The notes: generated from the letters alone by a model not told the origin. Positions 16,668 through 26,049 are shown, numbered from the stretch's first letter. The stretch is 64,000 nucleotides of DNA from Mesobacillus boroniphilus (GCF_018424685.1 NZ_QTKX01000002.1:372001-436000), one strand, 5' to 3'. Numbers and translations are program-made.

Positions 16668-19600
16668 TTAGTGCTGAATGTGGTTAACGAAGTCACCGGA
16701 CACCCAGCCTGTTGCTGTTGAGTTTGGCAGGTAAACATTGTACCAACCGTCTTGTGTTACCGGAACTCCATTGTTTAGGACTATCTTCAGGAAGGTTCCG
16801 TCTGCTACGTTTGTTAACACTGTTGTGTTGGTGGCTGATGGGTTGTTGCGAATATTCAATGTGCTTCCGCCTGCATTGACTTGAAGCAGGTTGGCGATAT
16901 CGATATATTCACCGCTTAACCATCCATTTTGTCCGTTGACTCTTACTCTGTACCAGCGGAATGCATAACTTCCGGTGCTGCCAGGTGAGTATCTTACATC
17001 TGTGTTATAGCCAAGCACTTCTACCGCTGCATTTTGGCTGAGAGTGCCGATTAATGTGGATGAAGATACATAAGGCAATGACCTGAAGTTCAGGCTTCCG
17101 ATATTGACCTTTGCCGTGATTCCGCCCGGGAAGCTTAGGACCGTATGGGTCGGATATGCTTGCCCATCGGGGATATCCCTTCCGTAAACAGGAGGGATGG
17201 CACCGGAATTGCTGGCTTCAGATCTGCTGGAATAGTAGTTTTTATCATATGTTTTGATGCTTTCCATCAGGTTCGCGATGCCGTTTTTCCAGTTCTGGTC
17301 AGTCGCATATTTAACATTCATGCCAACAAGAGTTGGTCCATATTCTGCATAGTAATAAGCTCCTGTTGGTTCCAGGTAATCTTTGCGGACCTGATAAGCT
17401 ACTTTGTCAATGCTTGCCGACCCTGACGGGAAGTAGTAACCGCATGTAAATGGACATACATCATATGCGCCATAACCATACAGGTTATGTTTATAGTTTC
17501 TCAGGTCCGATCCGCCCCAGCCAGTTTCCCAGATGGCGTGTGCCACAAGGTATTGAGCGTTGACTCCATACTTGTTCTGCGCATCGATGAAATCCTGGGC
17601 AAAATTCTTTAGCGGGCTGTAAGGGCTTTTGCGATTAAAGAAATCGACAATGTCGCTAGCTGTAATGTTAGCTGGCTTTTTAAGGTTAACGAGAGTATAA
17701 GGGTTTCCGTTATTCACGGTCACATCGTTAGTGAGTGAATACGTTGTCCCATTTGTTCTCGTAACCCTAATGGTCAACTTGTGCTGTCCAGCGGTAAGTG
17801 TGCGCGTGTTCAGCAAGAATTGATAGCCGGAATTCGCATTCTTGTATTCAGGGTACTTATTGTACACATCTGTGCGGCTGAGGCCATACTCAGCTTTCCC
17901 TTTAAGGATCCCATCTACCAGGATTTCAACGCGGTCCACACCGATTCCATCCAAAATCCAGCCTTTTACCAGTGTATCGTCTTTAATGGTCGTGCCGTTC
18001 AACGGGCTGTCAATAGAGCCCTTTGTTGGCAAAGCTTCATTTTGGACATTGACAGTTACCGACTTCACATCTGCTGACGTACCCTCGCTATTTGTCAATC
18101 GTAATGAAATAGTATGTGTTCCATTGTTTAATAGTTTTGTATTCAGGGTATATGAATAACCAGAGTTTGTATTTCCGTATTCAGGGTAAGCTTTTAGTAC
18201 GTCAAGACGTTCAAGACCATACTGGGCTTGCCCCATCACTTTTCCATCAGCTAAAATTTCAAGCTTTGACACTCCAAGGCCATCCAGTGCCCAGCCGCGA
18301 ACAGTCGTATCACCCGAGATCACAGCGTTGATCGCTGGAGTATCAATCGATGCTTTTGGCGCGATGGCATTTTGTACATATACGTCAATCGTTTTGAGTT
18401 CTTTTACCTCGCCGTTTGAGTTCGTTACCTGGACTGTCAGCGTATGAAAGCCATTGTAAAAGCTGGTTGTGTCCAAGTGTAATAGATACCCAGAGTTCGC
18501 ATTTTCATATTCTGGATAAGAATTGAGAACATCGAGACGCTCAAGGCCATACTCTGCTTGTCCAACTGGCTTTCCGTCCAGCAAGGCTTCCACTTTGGCA
18601 ATACCGCTGCCATCCAGTGCCCAGCCGCGGATAACTGTTTCGCCTTTAATGATGGAATTGTTTGCCGGCTCGTCCACCGATCCTCTTGTTATAAGCTGAG
18701 GATTCTGAATATCCATGGAAACCGTTTTAATATTTGTTATCGTTCCCGCTGAATTCACCCCGCGAACGGAAAGTGTGTGAACTCCATTCGCAAATTTCTT
18801 GGTGTTTAGAGTATATGAAAATCCGGAATTAGAATTTTCATAGTCAGGGTAAGCTTTTAGTACATCGAGCCGCTCAATGCCGTATTCGGCATTCCCGATG
18901 ATTTTTCCATCCGCCAAAACTTCAACCCTCGCCACGCCGTTCCCATCGAGGAACCAGCCGCTTACAGGAATATCTCCCTTAACGGTTGAATTGTTCGCTG
19001 GCTTATCCAAAGATCCTCTTGGTGATAAGTTTGGATTCTGGATATTAACTGTGACCGTTTTGATATTTGTAATGGTCCCGTCCATGCTTACACCTCGAAC
19101 GGTTAACGAGTGAGTACCATTACTGTAATTTTTTGAGTTAAGAGTATATAAAAATCCAGAGTTAGCATTCTCGTAATCTGGGTAGGCTTTATGCACGTCG
19201 AGACGCGATTTGCCGTACTCAGCATTTCCGATGAGTTTCCCATCAAACAGTACTTCAATTCTCGCCACTCCATCACCATCCAGGAACCAGCCGCTGACGG
19301 GAATATCCCCTTTAATAATTGAATTATTTGCGGGTTTGTCCAGGGAACCTCTCGGTGATAAAACTGGGTTCTGGACATTTACTTTGATGGTTTTGATTGT
19401 TGTCGTGGTTCCGTTCAAAGCGGTCGCACGAACGGCTAATGAGTGAGTTCCATTGACTAAATTCCTGGTGTTTAGGTTATAAAGATAGCCAGAGTTTGCA
19501 TTTTCATATTCCGGGTACGCTCTATGTACGTCGGCACGTGATAGTCCATACTCTGCTTGTCCCATGATCTTTCCATCGATTAAAACCTCGATTTTTGCCA

Positions 19601-20126
19601 CGCCGCTTCCGTTCAAGAACCAACCCTTGACAGGGATTTCCCCTTTAAGAGTCGCACCATTTGCCGGGGCGTCCATAGAACCCTTGGCCGGCAGATTCTG
19701 AACATTCACCGTCCTGCCTGGAAGTGCAGTGACCACACCATTTTTGCCAGTCGCGCGGACTGTAAGTGAATGGTTGCCGTTGGTCAGTTTTCTTGTATCC
19801 AATACATACCTAAAACCCGAGTTCGGATTCTTATAAGCAGGATGGGCTTTTTGAACATCGAGGCGTTCAAGACCATATTGCGCTTGTCCAATGACCTTAC
19901 CATCTACCATCACTTCTATTTTTGCGACACCGCTTCCGTCAAGGAACCAGCCGCTAACCGCCAAATCCCCTTTAACAGTAGAAAGATCCGCCGGAGCGTC
20001 CATATATCCTTTAGCAGGAAGAGTGGCTGCGTTTGCCATGTGATTACCACTATTAAAATTTAATAGAACGGTAAACATCGTAACAAACAACAGAAGTTTA
20101 GTAATCTTGATGTTAATGTTGTTCAC
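16668..20126 (-). CDS. Secreted glucosaminidase with seven Ig-like repeats and C-terminal SH3 domains
   Basis: Peptidoglycan hydrolase of 1152 residues that should cut N-acetylglucosaminyl bonds during wall turnover. The signal peptide covers about 1-33. Seven modules of about 100 residues follow (about 37-750), each opening like RGSLDKPANNS and containing VSGWFLDG, VEVL.DGK and SGF.Y.L.T. The glucosaminidase domain (about 790-960) carries HAIWETGWGGS, with the catalytic Glu near 866. Two SH3-type domains end the protein (LNFRSLPYVSSSTLIG, LNIRNNPSATN). The start is odd: GTG at 20126 overlaps its own AAAGGAG, whereas an in-frame ATT at 20117 has ideal spacing of eight bases. It is monocistronic, and the enzyme class is clear. 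Confidence 0.87.
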   Translation of the reverse strand: MNNINIKITKLLLFVTMFTVLLNFNSGNHMANAATLPAKGYMDAPADLSTVKGDLAVSGWFLDGSGVAKIEVMVDGKVIGQAQYGLERLDVQKAHPAYKNPNSGFRYVLDTRKLTNGNHSLTVRATGKNGVVTALPGRTVNVQNLPAKGSMDAPANGATLKGEIPVKGWFLNGSGVAKIEVLIDGKIMGQAEYGLSRADVHRAYPEYENANSGYLYNLNTRNLVNGTHSLAVRATALNGTTTTIKTIKVNVQNPVLSPRGSLDKPANNSIIKGDIPVSGWFLDGDGVARIEVLFDGKLIGNAEYGKSRLDVHKAYPDYENANSGFLYTLNSKNYSNGTHSLTVRGVSMDGTITNIKTVTVNIQNPNLSPRGSLDKPANNSTVKGDIPVSGWFLDGNGVARVEVLADGKIIGNAEYGIERLDVLKAYPDYENSNSGFSYTLNTKKFANGVHTLSVRGVNSAGTITNIKTVSMDIQNPQLITRGSVDEPANNSIIKGETVIRGWALDGSGIAKVEALLDGKPVGQAEYGLERLDVLNSYPEYENANSGYLLHLDTTSFYNGFHTLTVQVTNSNGEVKELKTIDVYVQNAIAPKASIDTPAINAVISGDTTVRGWALDGLGVSKLEILADGKVMGQAQYGLERLDVLKAYPEYGNTNSGYSYTLNTKLLNNGTHTISLRLTNSEGTSADVKSVTVNVQNEALPTKGSIDSPLNGTTIKDDTLVKGWILDGIGVDRVEILVDGILKGKAEYGLSRTDVYNKYPEYKNANSGYQFLLNTRTLTAGQHKLTIRVTRTNGTTYSLTNDVTVNNGNPYTLVNLKKPANITASDIVDFFNRKSPYSPLKNFAQDFIDAQNKYGVNAQYLVAHAIWETGWGGSDLRNYKHNLYGYGAYDVCPFTCGYYFPSGSASIDKVAYQVRKDYLEPTGAYYYAEYGPTLVGMNVKYATDQNWKNGIANLMESIKTYDKNYYSSRSEASNSGAIPPVYGRDIPDGQAYPTHTVLSFPGGITAKVNIGSLNFRSLPYVSSSTLIGTLSQNAAVEVLGYNTDVRYSPGSTGSYAFRWYRVRVNGQNGWLSGEYIDIANLLQVNAGGSTLNIRNNPSATNTTVLTNVADGTFLKIVLNNGVPVTQDGWYNVYLPNSTATGWVSGDFVNHIQH
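17720..20020 (-). repeat. Seven tandem ~300-bp coding repeats (Ig-like modules)
   Basis: The seven Ig-like modules are visible at DNA level. Modules 3 and 4 (about 18700-19400) are the most alike, both opening with the residues RGSLDKPANNS and sharing GDIPVSGWFLDG, which suggests the latest duplication. Confidence 0.75.
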
Positions 20127-20496
20127 TCCTTTTTAAATTAGTCATAAATAGATTACCATCTTAATAGTGAAAAATCGACAGGTTTTTGAGAAAATGGAAA
20201 TAAGTTGGAAGAAATTGCCGAAAAGAGAGAGGAGAGTGGTCCCTAAACTTTTTTTAGCATAGGTCTGTTCTCCTGATTCCTTTTAAAAAAAGTGAATTTG
20301 CTGCTTCTTTTACAGTATATTGCCAGCTATATAAATGACTATTAGAAGAAGGTGGGTAATTTTTATCAATTTAATAGGTTAAAAGAACTTCCATATAAAT
20401 AAATAGGAAATCCTGCTTCAAAAGGATTATATAAAATTACCTCGAATTAGTAATAATACATAAATATTAGAGAGTTAAGGATGCTGGGGGATTAGA
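20127..20496. other. Intergenic region between divergent wall-hydrolase genes
   Basis: AT-rich spacer holding the promoters of the minus-strand glucosaminidase and the plus-strand amidase. I could not assign -35/-10 boxes with confidence, and I see no ORF with a ribosome site and no strong hairpin. Confidence 0.5.
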
Positions 20497-21201
20497 ATGG
20501 TTAAAGGATTGATGAAGTGGACTATGCTCTTATTACTGTTAATGGCAGGTGGCTGCTCTGCTTCAATTGAGGAGGAGGCAGTTGCCAAGGCTGAAGTGGA
20601 AAAGCCAAAGGTTGTCCAAGCTGGGGTTCAGATTCCAGTGATCAAGGATTTTATGCCGCGCCTGAATTTCGTGCCGCGAAGTGATGTGAAGACGCATGTC
20701 GTGCTTCATTTTTCCAGTAATGCTGTGGGAAATCCGGAGAACCCATATGTCTATGAGGAAATACGCAAAGTTTTTGATGAATATGACGTTTCGCCTCATT
20801 ATATGATTGACCGCAATGGACAAATCTACTATATGCTTCCTGAAACCAGGGCGGCCCGTCATGCCGGGAAAGGGGACCTTGCGGATTTTCCTGATTATGC
20901 AGACCATTTAAACAGGTATTCTATCGGCATAGAGCTGATGGCAATCGGGACTGGAGAGGAAATGGCGACAATGATGTCGACCGAGGACTACAAAAAAATT
21001 CCGCAGGAACATATCGGATACACAGATGCACAATATGATGCACTTAATCTATTGCTTGATGACATCGTAGCCCGGAATAGAAATATTAAAAAAGATAGAG
21101 ATCATATCATTGGCCACGACGAATACGCACCAGAAAGAAAAACGGATCCCGGAAGTCTGTTCGACTGGTCTCGGGTGGTGTCTGTTATCACCCGAAATTA
21201 G
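20497..21201 (+). CDS. N-acetylmuramoyl-L-alanine amidase, lipoprotein (Amidase_2/PGRP type)
   Basis: Zinc amidase that cleaves the bond between N-acetylmuramic acid and the stem peptide. Of its 234 residues, the first 20 form a lipoprotein signal with lipobox MAGGC, so it should be anchored to the membrane outer face. Zinc ligands are seen as VVLHF near residue 71 and GHDEYAPERKTDPG near 207-220 (His and Asp); the YMID/IELMA core blocks lie between them. GGGGGA precedes the ATG. It is monocistronic, followed by a terminator, and divergent from the glucosaminidase, so two wall hydrolases share one promoter region. Confidence 0.88.
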   Translation: MVKGLMKWTMLLLLLMAGGCSASIEEEAVAKAEVEKPKVVQAGVQIPVIKDFMPRLNFVPRSDVKTHVVLHFSSNAVGNPENPYVYEEIRKVFDEYDVSPHYMIDRNGQIYYMLPETRAARHAGKGDLADFPDYADHLNRYSIGIELMAIGTGEEMATMMSTEDYKKIPQEHIGYTDAQYDALNLLLDDIVARNRNIKKDRDHIIGHDEYAPERKTDPGSLFDWSRVVSVITRN

Positions 21202-21218
21202 TTGAAAGGTGATTAAGA

Positions 21219-21246
21219 GAGCAGCTACTTATAGCTGTTCTTTTTT
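21219..21246 (+). terminator. Intrinsic terminator of the amidase gene
   Basis: GAGCAGCTA (21219-21227) pairs with TAGCTGTTC (21232-21240, one G-T pair), followed by TTTTTT. Confidence 0.82.
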
Positions 21247-21285
21247 ATTTAGAAAATGTAAATTTAAAATTTTTAGAAAAAACAA

Positions 21286-21315
21286 TTGATTTTTGAAAGG
21301 GGTTTCATTTATACT
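21286..21315 (+). promoter_or_regulatory. Promoter of the sugar-acid operon with cre-like spacer
   Basis: TTGATT (21286-21291), an 18-base spacer and TATACT (21310-21315). The spacer contains TGAAAGGGGTTTCA (21294-21307), a palindrome matching the cre consensus at all but one defined position, so CcpA repression is plausible. Confidence 0.65.
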
Positions 21316-21320
21316 GTCAC

Positions 21321-21358
21321 TAAACCGGTTTACTAAATCGTTTTACTAAATCGGTTTA
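21321..21358 (+). promoter_or_regulatory. Three tandem LacI-type operators, 13-bp period
   Basis: TAAACCGGTTTA (21321-21332, perfect palindrome), TAAATCGTTTTA (21334-21345) and TAAATCGGTTTA (21347-21358) follow each other at exactly 13 bp. They cover the predicted transcription start and the leader up to the ribosome site of the LacI gene, so the regulator very likely represses its own operon here. Confidence 0.75.
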
Positions 21359-21381
21359 GAGGTTTTAAAGAAGGGATTCCT

Positions 21382-22416
21382 ATGAAAAAAATAACCATGC
21401 AGGATGTTGCTGAAAAGGCGGGCGTTTCTAAAAGCACGGTTTCTCAGTACATAAATAATCGATATGAATTTATGGCGGAGTCGACAAGGATTCGTATTCA
21501 GGAAGCGATTCGCGAGCTTGGGTACATACCGAATTTTGTCGCGAAGAGCTTGAAGCAGAAAAAGTCATCGACCATTGGAGTCATCGTGGCGAATATCCTC
21601 CATACATTTTCGACGGAGATTATTCGGGCGATTGAGGATGCTTGTGAATTAAGCCAGTTTCATATGTTCGTCTGCAATGCAGATGATAACCCGGAAAAAG
21701 AGCGTGCTTATATTAACATGCTCTTAGCAAAGCAAGTGGATGGTCTAATTATTTTCCCGACTGCTGACAATATGTGTTTATACGAAGAGTTAAAGCGTTC
21801 AAATTTTCCGGTTGTATTCGTCGACAGGAAAGTGGAGCAGCCAATTTATCCGACCTTGATGCTGAACAATGAAAGGGCAGCAGAGATTGCGGTAAGGGAG
21901 CTCCTGAAAAAAGGCCACAATAAAATCGGTGCTGTATCAATGTCCATCACCCAGAAGGTTTCCCCGAGGGTGGAGCGTATTACCGGCTTCAAGAAAACGC
22001 TTGCTGAAAACGGTATTACTCCGAATGACAGCTGGATCACGACAGCAAATCCTAAAGAGATTGGCCCAGCACTTCAAGAGATTTGGGAGCAGGAAGACAG
22101 GCCGGAAGCATTTTTCGCTACAAACGATCTTTCCTTGATTGAATTGCTAAAGTTTTTAAGAAAAAAGAAGCTTCAAATCGGCGAAGATGTAAGCGTTATC
22201 GCGGTAGATGATTCCGATTTTCTCGAAATTGCCGCTACCCCGATTTCAGCGATAAAACAGCCAACCTTCCAAATTGGCAAGGATGCAGCTGAAACGTTGT
22301 TCAACCTTATCACAGAGGGGAAATTGGAAGATTCATATGATATTAGAAGGTACGACCCTGTATTGATAGAGCGGGAATCTGTACAAGTGTTGGGAGAGAA
22401 GAACAATGCCAGATAG
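21382..22416 (+). CDS. kdgR: LacI family transcriptional repressor (KdgR-like)
   Basis: Repressor of the sugar-acid operon that it heads. Its 344 residues open with the LacI helix-turn-helix (TMQDVAEKAGVSKSTVSQYI, about 5-24) and the hinge helix near 50 (PNFVAKSLK). The periplasmic-binding-protein-like effector domain follows to the end. The tandem operators stand 24-61 bases upstream of its ATG, which has AAGAAGGGA as ribosome site. The stop overlaps the start of the KDG kinase gene by 11 bases. Inducer by analogy with KdgR: 2-keto-3-deoxygluconate or a related acid. The LacI class is certain, the KdgR label is contextual. Confidence 0.85.
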   Translation: MKKITMQDVAEKAGVSKSTVSQYINNRYEFMAESTRIRIQEAIRELGYIPNFVAKSLKQKKSSTIGVIVANILHTFSTEIIRAIEDACELSQFHMFVCNADDNPEKERAYINMLLAKQVDGLIIFPTADNMCLYEELKRSNFPVVFVDRKVEQPIYPTLMLNNERAAEIAVRELLKKGHNKIGAVSMSITQKVSPRVERITGFKKTLAENGITPNDSWITTANPKEIGPALQEIWEQEDRPEAFFATNDLSLIELLKFLRKKKLQIGEDVSVIAVDDSDFLEIAATPISAIKQPTFQIGKDAAETLFNLITEGKLEDSYDIRRYDPVLIERESVQVLGEKNNAR

Positions 22417-23362
22417 ATTTAAAGTCATGACGGTTGGAGACGCGATGATTACCTTCAATCCATCAGTGCAAGGTCCCCTGCGCTTTGTAGAAAGCTTTAA
22501 CCGAAAGGTCGGCGGAGCTGAGCTGAACTTTGCTATTGGCTGTGCCCGTCTTGGGTTGGGGAGCAAGTGGATCAGCAGGCTCGGCAAGGATGAGTTCGGC
22601 AGGGTGATCTATAACTTCACTCGCGGAGAAGGTGTTGATGTCTCGGAAGTAAAGCTGGTGGAAGGCTATCCGACATCCTTGAATTTTAAAGAAATCAATG
22701 GTGACGGATCAGGTAAAACTTTTTATTACCGCTATCACTCACCAATTACGACCATGACACCAGAAAAAGTAAAAGATGAATGGTTTGAAGAAGTAGACTT
22801 GCTGCACCTGACGGGAGTGTTCATGGCAATTGATCCTAATAACCTTAAGGTTGTTAAAAAGATGATCGAGATTGCCAAGGACAAAGGAATCCCGGTCTCA
22901 TTCGATCCGAATATCAGGCTGAAGCTTTGGACAATTGAAGAAGCGCGTAATGCTTACAACGAAATATTCCCTTATGTCGATATTCTCCTTACTGGCCTGG
23001 ATGAAATCCGTCTGATCATTGGCAAGGATTCAGCAGAGGACCTTGGAAAGTTTGCGGATCAATATGGAATCCAAGACCTTGTGATTAAAGATGGAGCAAA
23101 CGGCTCCCGGCTTTACCGGGAAGGGAATTGGGTTGAAGCACCTGGCTTCAGCGTGAATCCAATCGATACGGTAGGAGCGGGGGATGGTTTTGATGCCGGC
23201 TATGTATACGGATGGCTCAATGGTTTCACACCAGCGCAGCTTCTCAGGTTTGCAAATGGAGTCGGGGCCCTTGTCACCACGGTATCAGGTGATAATGAAG
23301 GTCTTCCTTACCTCGAAGAAGTAAGCGCTTTTATCAACAATGAATCCATCATTGAGCGCTGA
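22406..23362 (+). CDS. kdgK: 2-keto-3-deoxygluconate kinase (PfkB family)
   Basis: Phosphorylates 2-keto-3-deoxygluconate to KDPG with ATP. The 318 residues show PfkB family features: an N-terminal VGDAMITFNPS strand, the GGAELNFAIGCARLG motif near 35-50, and the C-terminal ATP/anion-hole motif DTVGAGDGFDAGY near 250 with the catalytic Asp. Translationally coupled to the repressor gene by overlap. The aldolase that uses its product is encoded at 28854 in the same operon, which fixes the role better than the family alone. Confidence 0.87.
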   Translation: MPDRFKVMTVGDAMITFNPSVQGPLRFVESFNRKVGGAELNFAIGCARLGLGSKWISRLGKDEFGRVIYNFTRGEGVDVSEVKLVEGYPTSLNFKEINGDGSGKTFYYRYHSPITTMTPEKVKDEWFEEVDLLHLTGVFMAIDPNNLKVVKKMIEIAKDKGIPVSFDPNIRLKLWTIEEARNAYNEIFPYVDILLTGLDEIRLIIGKDSAEDLGKFADQYGIQDLVIKDGANGSRLYREGNWVEAPGFSVNPIDTVGAGDGFDAGYVYGWLNGFTPAQLLRFANGVGALVTTVSGDNEGLPYLEEVSAFINNESIIER

Positions 23363-23377
23363 CAGTAGGAGGGCGCC

Positions 23378-23923
23378 ATGAGTACAATCGGAACTGTTTT
23401 AGAAGAAATGCAGAATGTCTGCATGAAGGTGAATGCAGAAGAGTACGATTCCTTTGTTCAGCTTTTGAAAGCAGACAGGCGCTTCTTTTTCACAGGAGAA
23501 GGTCGTTCGGGATTTGTAGCCAAAGCTATCGCCATGAGGCTGATGCACAGCGGAAAGACGGTATATGTTGTAGGGGAAACGACAACTCCGGCGATTAAGG
23601 AGAAAGATATTTTAATAGTCCTTTCAGGCTCAGGCAAAACGGCTCAAGCGTTGAATATCTCCGAAAGCGCCCATCGCGCCGGAGCAACAGTATTCATGAT
23701 CACGACAAATGAGGAAGCGCTCCAGCTGCCATTTATGTCAGGTGGGATGAGGATCCCGGCCGCAACGAAGTATCGCCTTGTGGGTGAACCGGAAACGATC
23801 CAGCCGCTTGGGAATCAGTTCGACCAGGCAGCTCATCTGGTCATGGACGCGGCAATCATTGATAGCCTGGCAGAAGGCAAAACGAACGAAGAATTGAGAA
23901 AGAAACATTCCAATCTGGAATAG
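23378..23923 (+). CDS. hxlB: 6-phospho-3-hexuloisomerase-like SIS domain protein
   Basis: SIS-domain isomerase that in the ribulose monophosphate pathway converts 3-hexulose 6-phosphate to fructose 6-phosphate. Its 181 residues match the family length. The sugar-phosphate binding segments are GEGRSGFVAKAIAMRL near 37-52 and LSGSGKT near 86-92. Its usual partner, an HxlA-type synthase, is not adjacent but stands last in the cluster at 31466. GGAGGGCG precedes the ATG by few bases. Assignment to the family is good. Its role among uronate genes is unclear: it could serve formaldehyde fixation or act on another ketose phosphate. Confidence 0.8.
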   Translation: MSTIGTVLEEMQNVCMKVNAEEYDSFVQLLKADRRFFFTGEGRSGFVAKAIAMRLMHSGKTVYVVGETTTPAIKEKDILIVLSGSGKTAQALNISESAHRAGATVFMITTNEEALQLPFMSGGMRIPAATKYRLVGEPETIQPLGNQFDQAAHLVMDAAIIDSLAEGKTNEELRKKHSNLE

Positions 23924-23935
23924 GGGGGAGAAGGA

Positions 23936-24946
23936 GTGTCAACAGTAACCATTGCGCATCAAGAAGCGAAAGAGTTAGTTGTAAAAAAACTTACCGAAGC
24001 TGGACTGAACAAGGAGCATGCAGAGAAAGTAGCGGAAATCCTGGTCCACGCCGACCTGCGAAATGTTAACTCACACGGTGTTTTGCGCACAGAGCATTAC
24101 GTGAACCGTTTGAACGCTGGAGGAATCAACCCAAACGCGAACATTCAATTCAATAAAACAGGACCTGTAACAGGCGTAGTCGATGGTGATGATGGTTTTG
24201 GCCATGTGATAGCCGATGTCGCGATGAAACAGGCAATCGAAATGGCGAAGGAAAATGGCATCGGCATGGTGACTGCGATTAACAGCAGCCACTGCGGCGC
24301 GCTGAGCTACTTTGTCCAGGAAGCTGCTGAGCAAAACCTGATTGGGATCGCGATGACCCACACGGATAAAATCGTCGTTCCGTTTGGAGGAAAGGAAGCG
24401 TTCCTCGGGACGAACCCAATCGCCTATGGAGTGCCTGCAAAAACAAGCAAGCCGTTCATTCTGGATATGGCCACTTCCAATGTAGCGCTGGGCAAAATCC
24501 TTCAATACAAGGAAGAAGGCAAGGAGATTCCTCCTGGCTGGGGTGTTGACGAGAATGGCGAAACCGTGACGGATCCTGGAAAGGTTGTAGCACTTCAAAC
24601 ATTTGGCGGTCCTAAAGGATATGGACTATCGATGATTGTGGATATCTTCTCTGGTTTGCTTGCAGGAGCAGCATTCGGTCCTCATATTACCAAGATGTAC
24701 GGCGACCTGGATAAGAAGCGCAAGCTCGGCCATTACTTCTGCGCCATCAATCCAGCATTTTTCACAGATGCGGATGCATTCCTTGAAAACATGGACCAAA
24801 TGATGGATGAAATTCGTCAGGCACCACCAGCACCTGGTTTTTCTCAAGTTTTCGTGCCTGGTGAGATCGAGCAGATGAATGAAGAAAGAAACCTTGAAAA
24901 TGGGATTACCATTGCTTCTACTGTGTATCAATTTTTAAAAAAATAA
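23936..24946 (+). CDS. Ldh family NAD(P)-dependent 2-oxo-acid reductase (YiaK/malate-lactate dehydrogenase type)
   Basis: Oxidoreductase of the malate/L-lactate/ureidoglycolate dehydrogenase family, distinct from classical LDH. The 336 residues contain the diagnostic N-terminal block [13 protein letters not shown] (39-51, His47), the catalytic region [11 protein letters not shown] (His119), and [12 protein letters not shown] near 160. The GTG start follows GGGGGGAGAAGGA. Known members reduce 2,3-diketo-L-gulonate, ureidoglycolate or sulfolactate. Within this operon, next to a TRAP transporter, a sugar-acid substrate as for YiaK is the best guess, but specificity cannot be read from the sequence. 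Confidence 0.82.
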   Translation: MSTVTIAHQEAKELVVKKLTEAGLNKEHAEKVAEILVHADLRNVNSHGVLRTEHYVNRLNAGGINPNANIQFNKTGPVTGVVDGDDGFGHVIADVAMKQAIEMAKENGIGMVTAINSSHCGALSYFVQEAAEQNLIGIAMTHTDKIVVPFGGKEAFLGTNPIAYGVPAKTSKPFILDMATSNVALGKILQYKEEGKEIPPGWGVDENGETVTDPGKVVALQTFGGPKGYGLSMIVDIFSGLLAGAAFGPHITKMYGDLDKKRKLGHYFCAINPAFFTDADAFLENMDQMMDEIRQAPPAPGFSQVFVPGEIEQMNEERNLENGITIASTVYQFLKK

Positions 24947-24977
24947 ATCATTAAGTACAAAGGGGAGGAAATTTTTC

Positions 24978-25982
24978 ATGAAGAAAGCAAAGTTTTTATC
25001 AGGTATTTTGGCAGCATCACTTCTTTTAACTGCATGTGGCTCAGGGGATTCTGAAAAAGCAGGCGGCGAGAGCAAAGGGGAAGTAATCAAGTGGAAGTTT
25101 GGCCACCTTGCTGATGAGAATCACATCTGGCACAAAACTGCGCAAAAATTCGAGGAGCTTGTTGAGGAAAAAACAGACGGCAGCATCGATATCACAATCT
25201 ATCCTAACAACTCACTTGGCGGGGAAACAGATACAATCAACGCTATCCAATCTGGAACTGCAGACATGGTAATCTCTGGTGAGACCCTGCAAAACTGGGC
25301 TCCTAAAGCGGCTTTAATGGCTGTTCCTTATGCATTCCGTGATTTGGATCATGTTAAGACAGTTGTCGAAGGTGAAATCGGTGAGGAAATTGAAGCAGAA
25401 ATCACTGAAAAAGCTGGTTTGACACCTTTGTACTATCACACTCGCGCACCGCGTAACCTGACTTCTAACAAAGAAATCACATCTCCAGAAGATCTAAAAG
25501 GTTTCAGCATGCGTGTACCGAACGTTCCATTGTTCCTCAAGGTTTGGGAAGCTGCTGGCGCTAAGCCACAGGTAATGGATTTCAATGAAGTGTTTACTGG
25601 TCTTCAGCAAGGCGTAATTGATGGTCAGGAAAACCCGGTTGATTTGATCAAGAGCGCTGCATTCTATGAAGTTCAGGACTATGTAAACCGTACTGAGCAC
25701 GTTTATTCTTGGATCTATATCCTAGTTGGTAACAAGCAGTTCGACGCATTGAATGATGAGCAGAAGGAAGCTGTTAAGGCAGCGGCTGCTGAAGCACAAG
25801 CATACGGTTCAGAGTTATATGACAAAGAAATCTCTCAAATCGAAAAAGACCTTGAAGAAGAAGGCATGAAGTTTGTCGATGTTGATCAGGATGCATTCCG
25901 TGAAGCAATGATTCCTGCAATCAAAGCAAACCTGAAGCCAGAACAGTTTGAACTATACGAAAAGATTCTTGAAACTAAGTAA
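24978..25982 (+). CDS. dctP: TRAP transporter substrate-binding lipoprotein (DctP family)
   Basis: Extracellular binding protein for a carboxylate, 334 residues. The lipobox LLTAC gives a lipid anchor at about Cys20. The mature part has DctP landmarks: FGHLADENHIWHKTAQKFEE at the start, the conserved arginine region MRVPNVPLF near 175 that grips the substrate carboxylate, and GVIDGQENP near 217. The ribosome site GGGGAGG is strong. It is followed by a stable hairpin and the two membrane subunits. Relatives of this type import uronates and aldonates such as glucuronate, galacturonate or gulonate; the catabolic genes around it fit that. Confidence 0.92.
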   Translation: MKKAKFLSGILAASLLLTACGSGDSEKAGGESKGEVIKWKFGHLADENHIWHKTAQKFEELVEEKTDGSIDITIYPNNSLGGETDTINAIQSGTADMVISGETLQNWAPKAALMAVPYAFRDLDHVKTVVEGEIGEEIEAEITEKAGLTPLYYHTRAPRNLTSNKEITSPEDLKGFSMRVPNVPLFLKVWEAAGAKPQVMDFNEVFTGLQQGVIDGQENPVDLIKSAAFYEVQDYVNRTEHVYSWIYILVGNKQFDALNDEQKEAVKAAAAEAQAYGSELYDKEISQIEKDLEEEGMKFVDVDQDAFREAMIPAIKANLKPEQFELYEKILETK

Positions 25983-25990
25983 TCCTGATT

Positions 25991-26026
25991 AAGGCACTGT
26001 CCGGCCGCCATGGCCGGCTGTGCCTT
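25991..26026 (+). promoter_or_regulatory. Intra-operon stem-loop between dctP and dctQ
   Basis: Outer arms AAGGCAC/GTGCCTT and inner arms CCGGCC/GGCCGG around a five-base loop. No T run follows directly, so it should not fully terminate. Such hairpins after binding-protein genes commonly stabilise the upstream mRNA and lower expression of the membrane subunits. Confidence 0.7.
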
Positions 26027-26049
26027 TCCTTTAAGAAAGGAATGAAACT

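Noticed and set aside
11160..20020. Regular direct repeats that might suggest a CRISPR array
   Set aside because: The 60-bp and ~300-bp periods are in-frame coding repeats of wall-binding and Ig-like modules, without spacers of unique sequence or cas genes.
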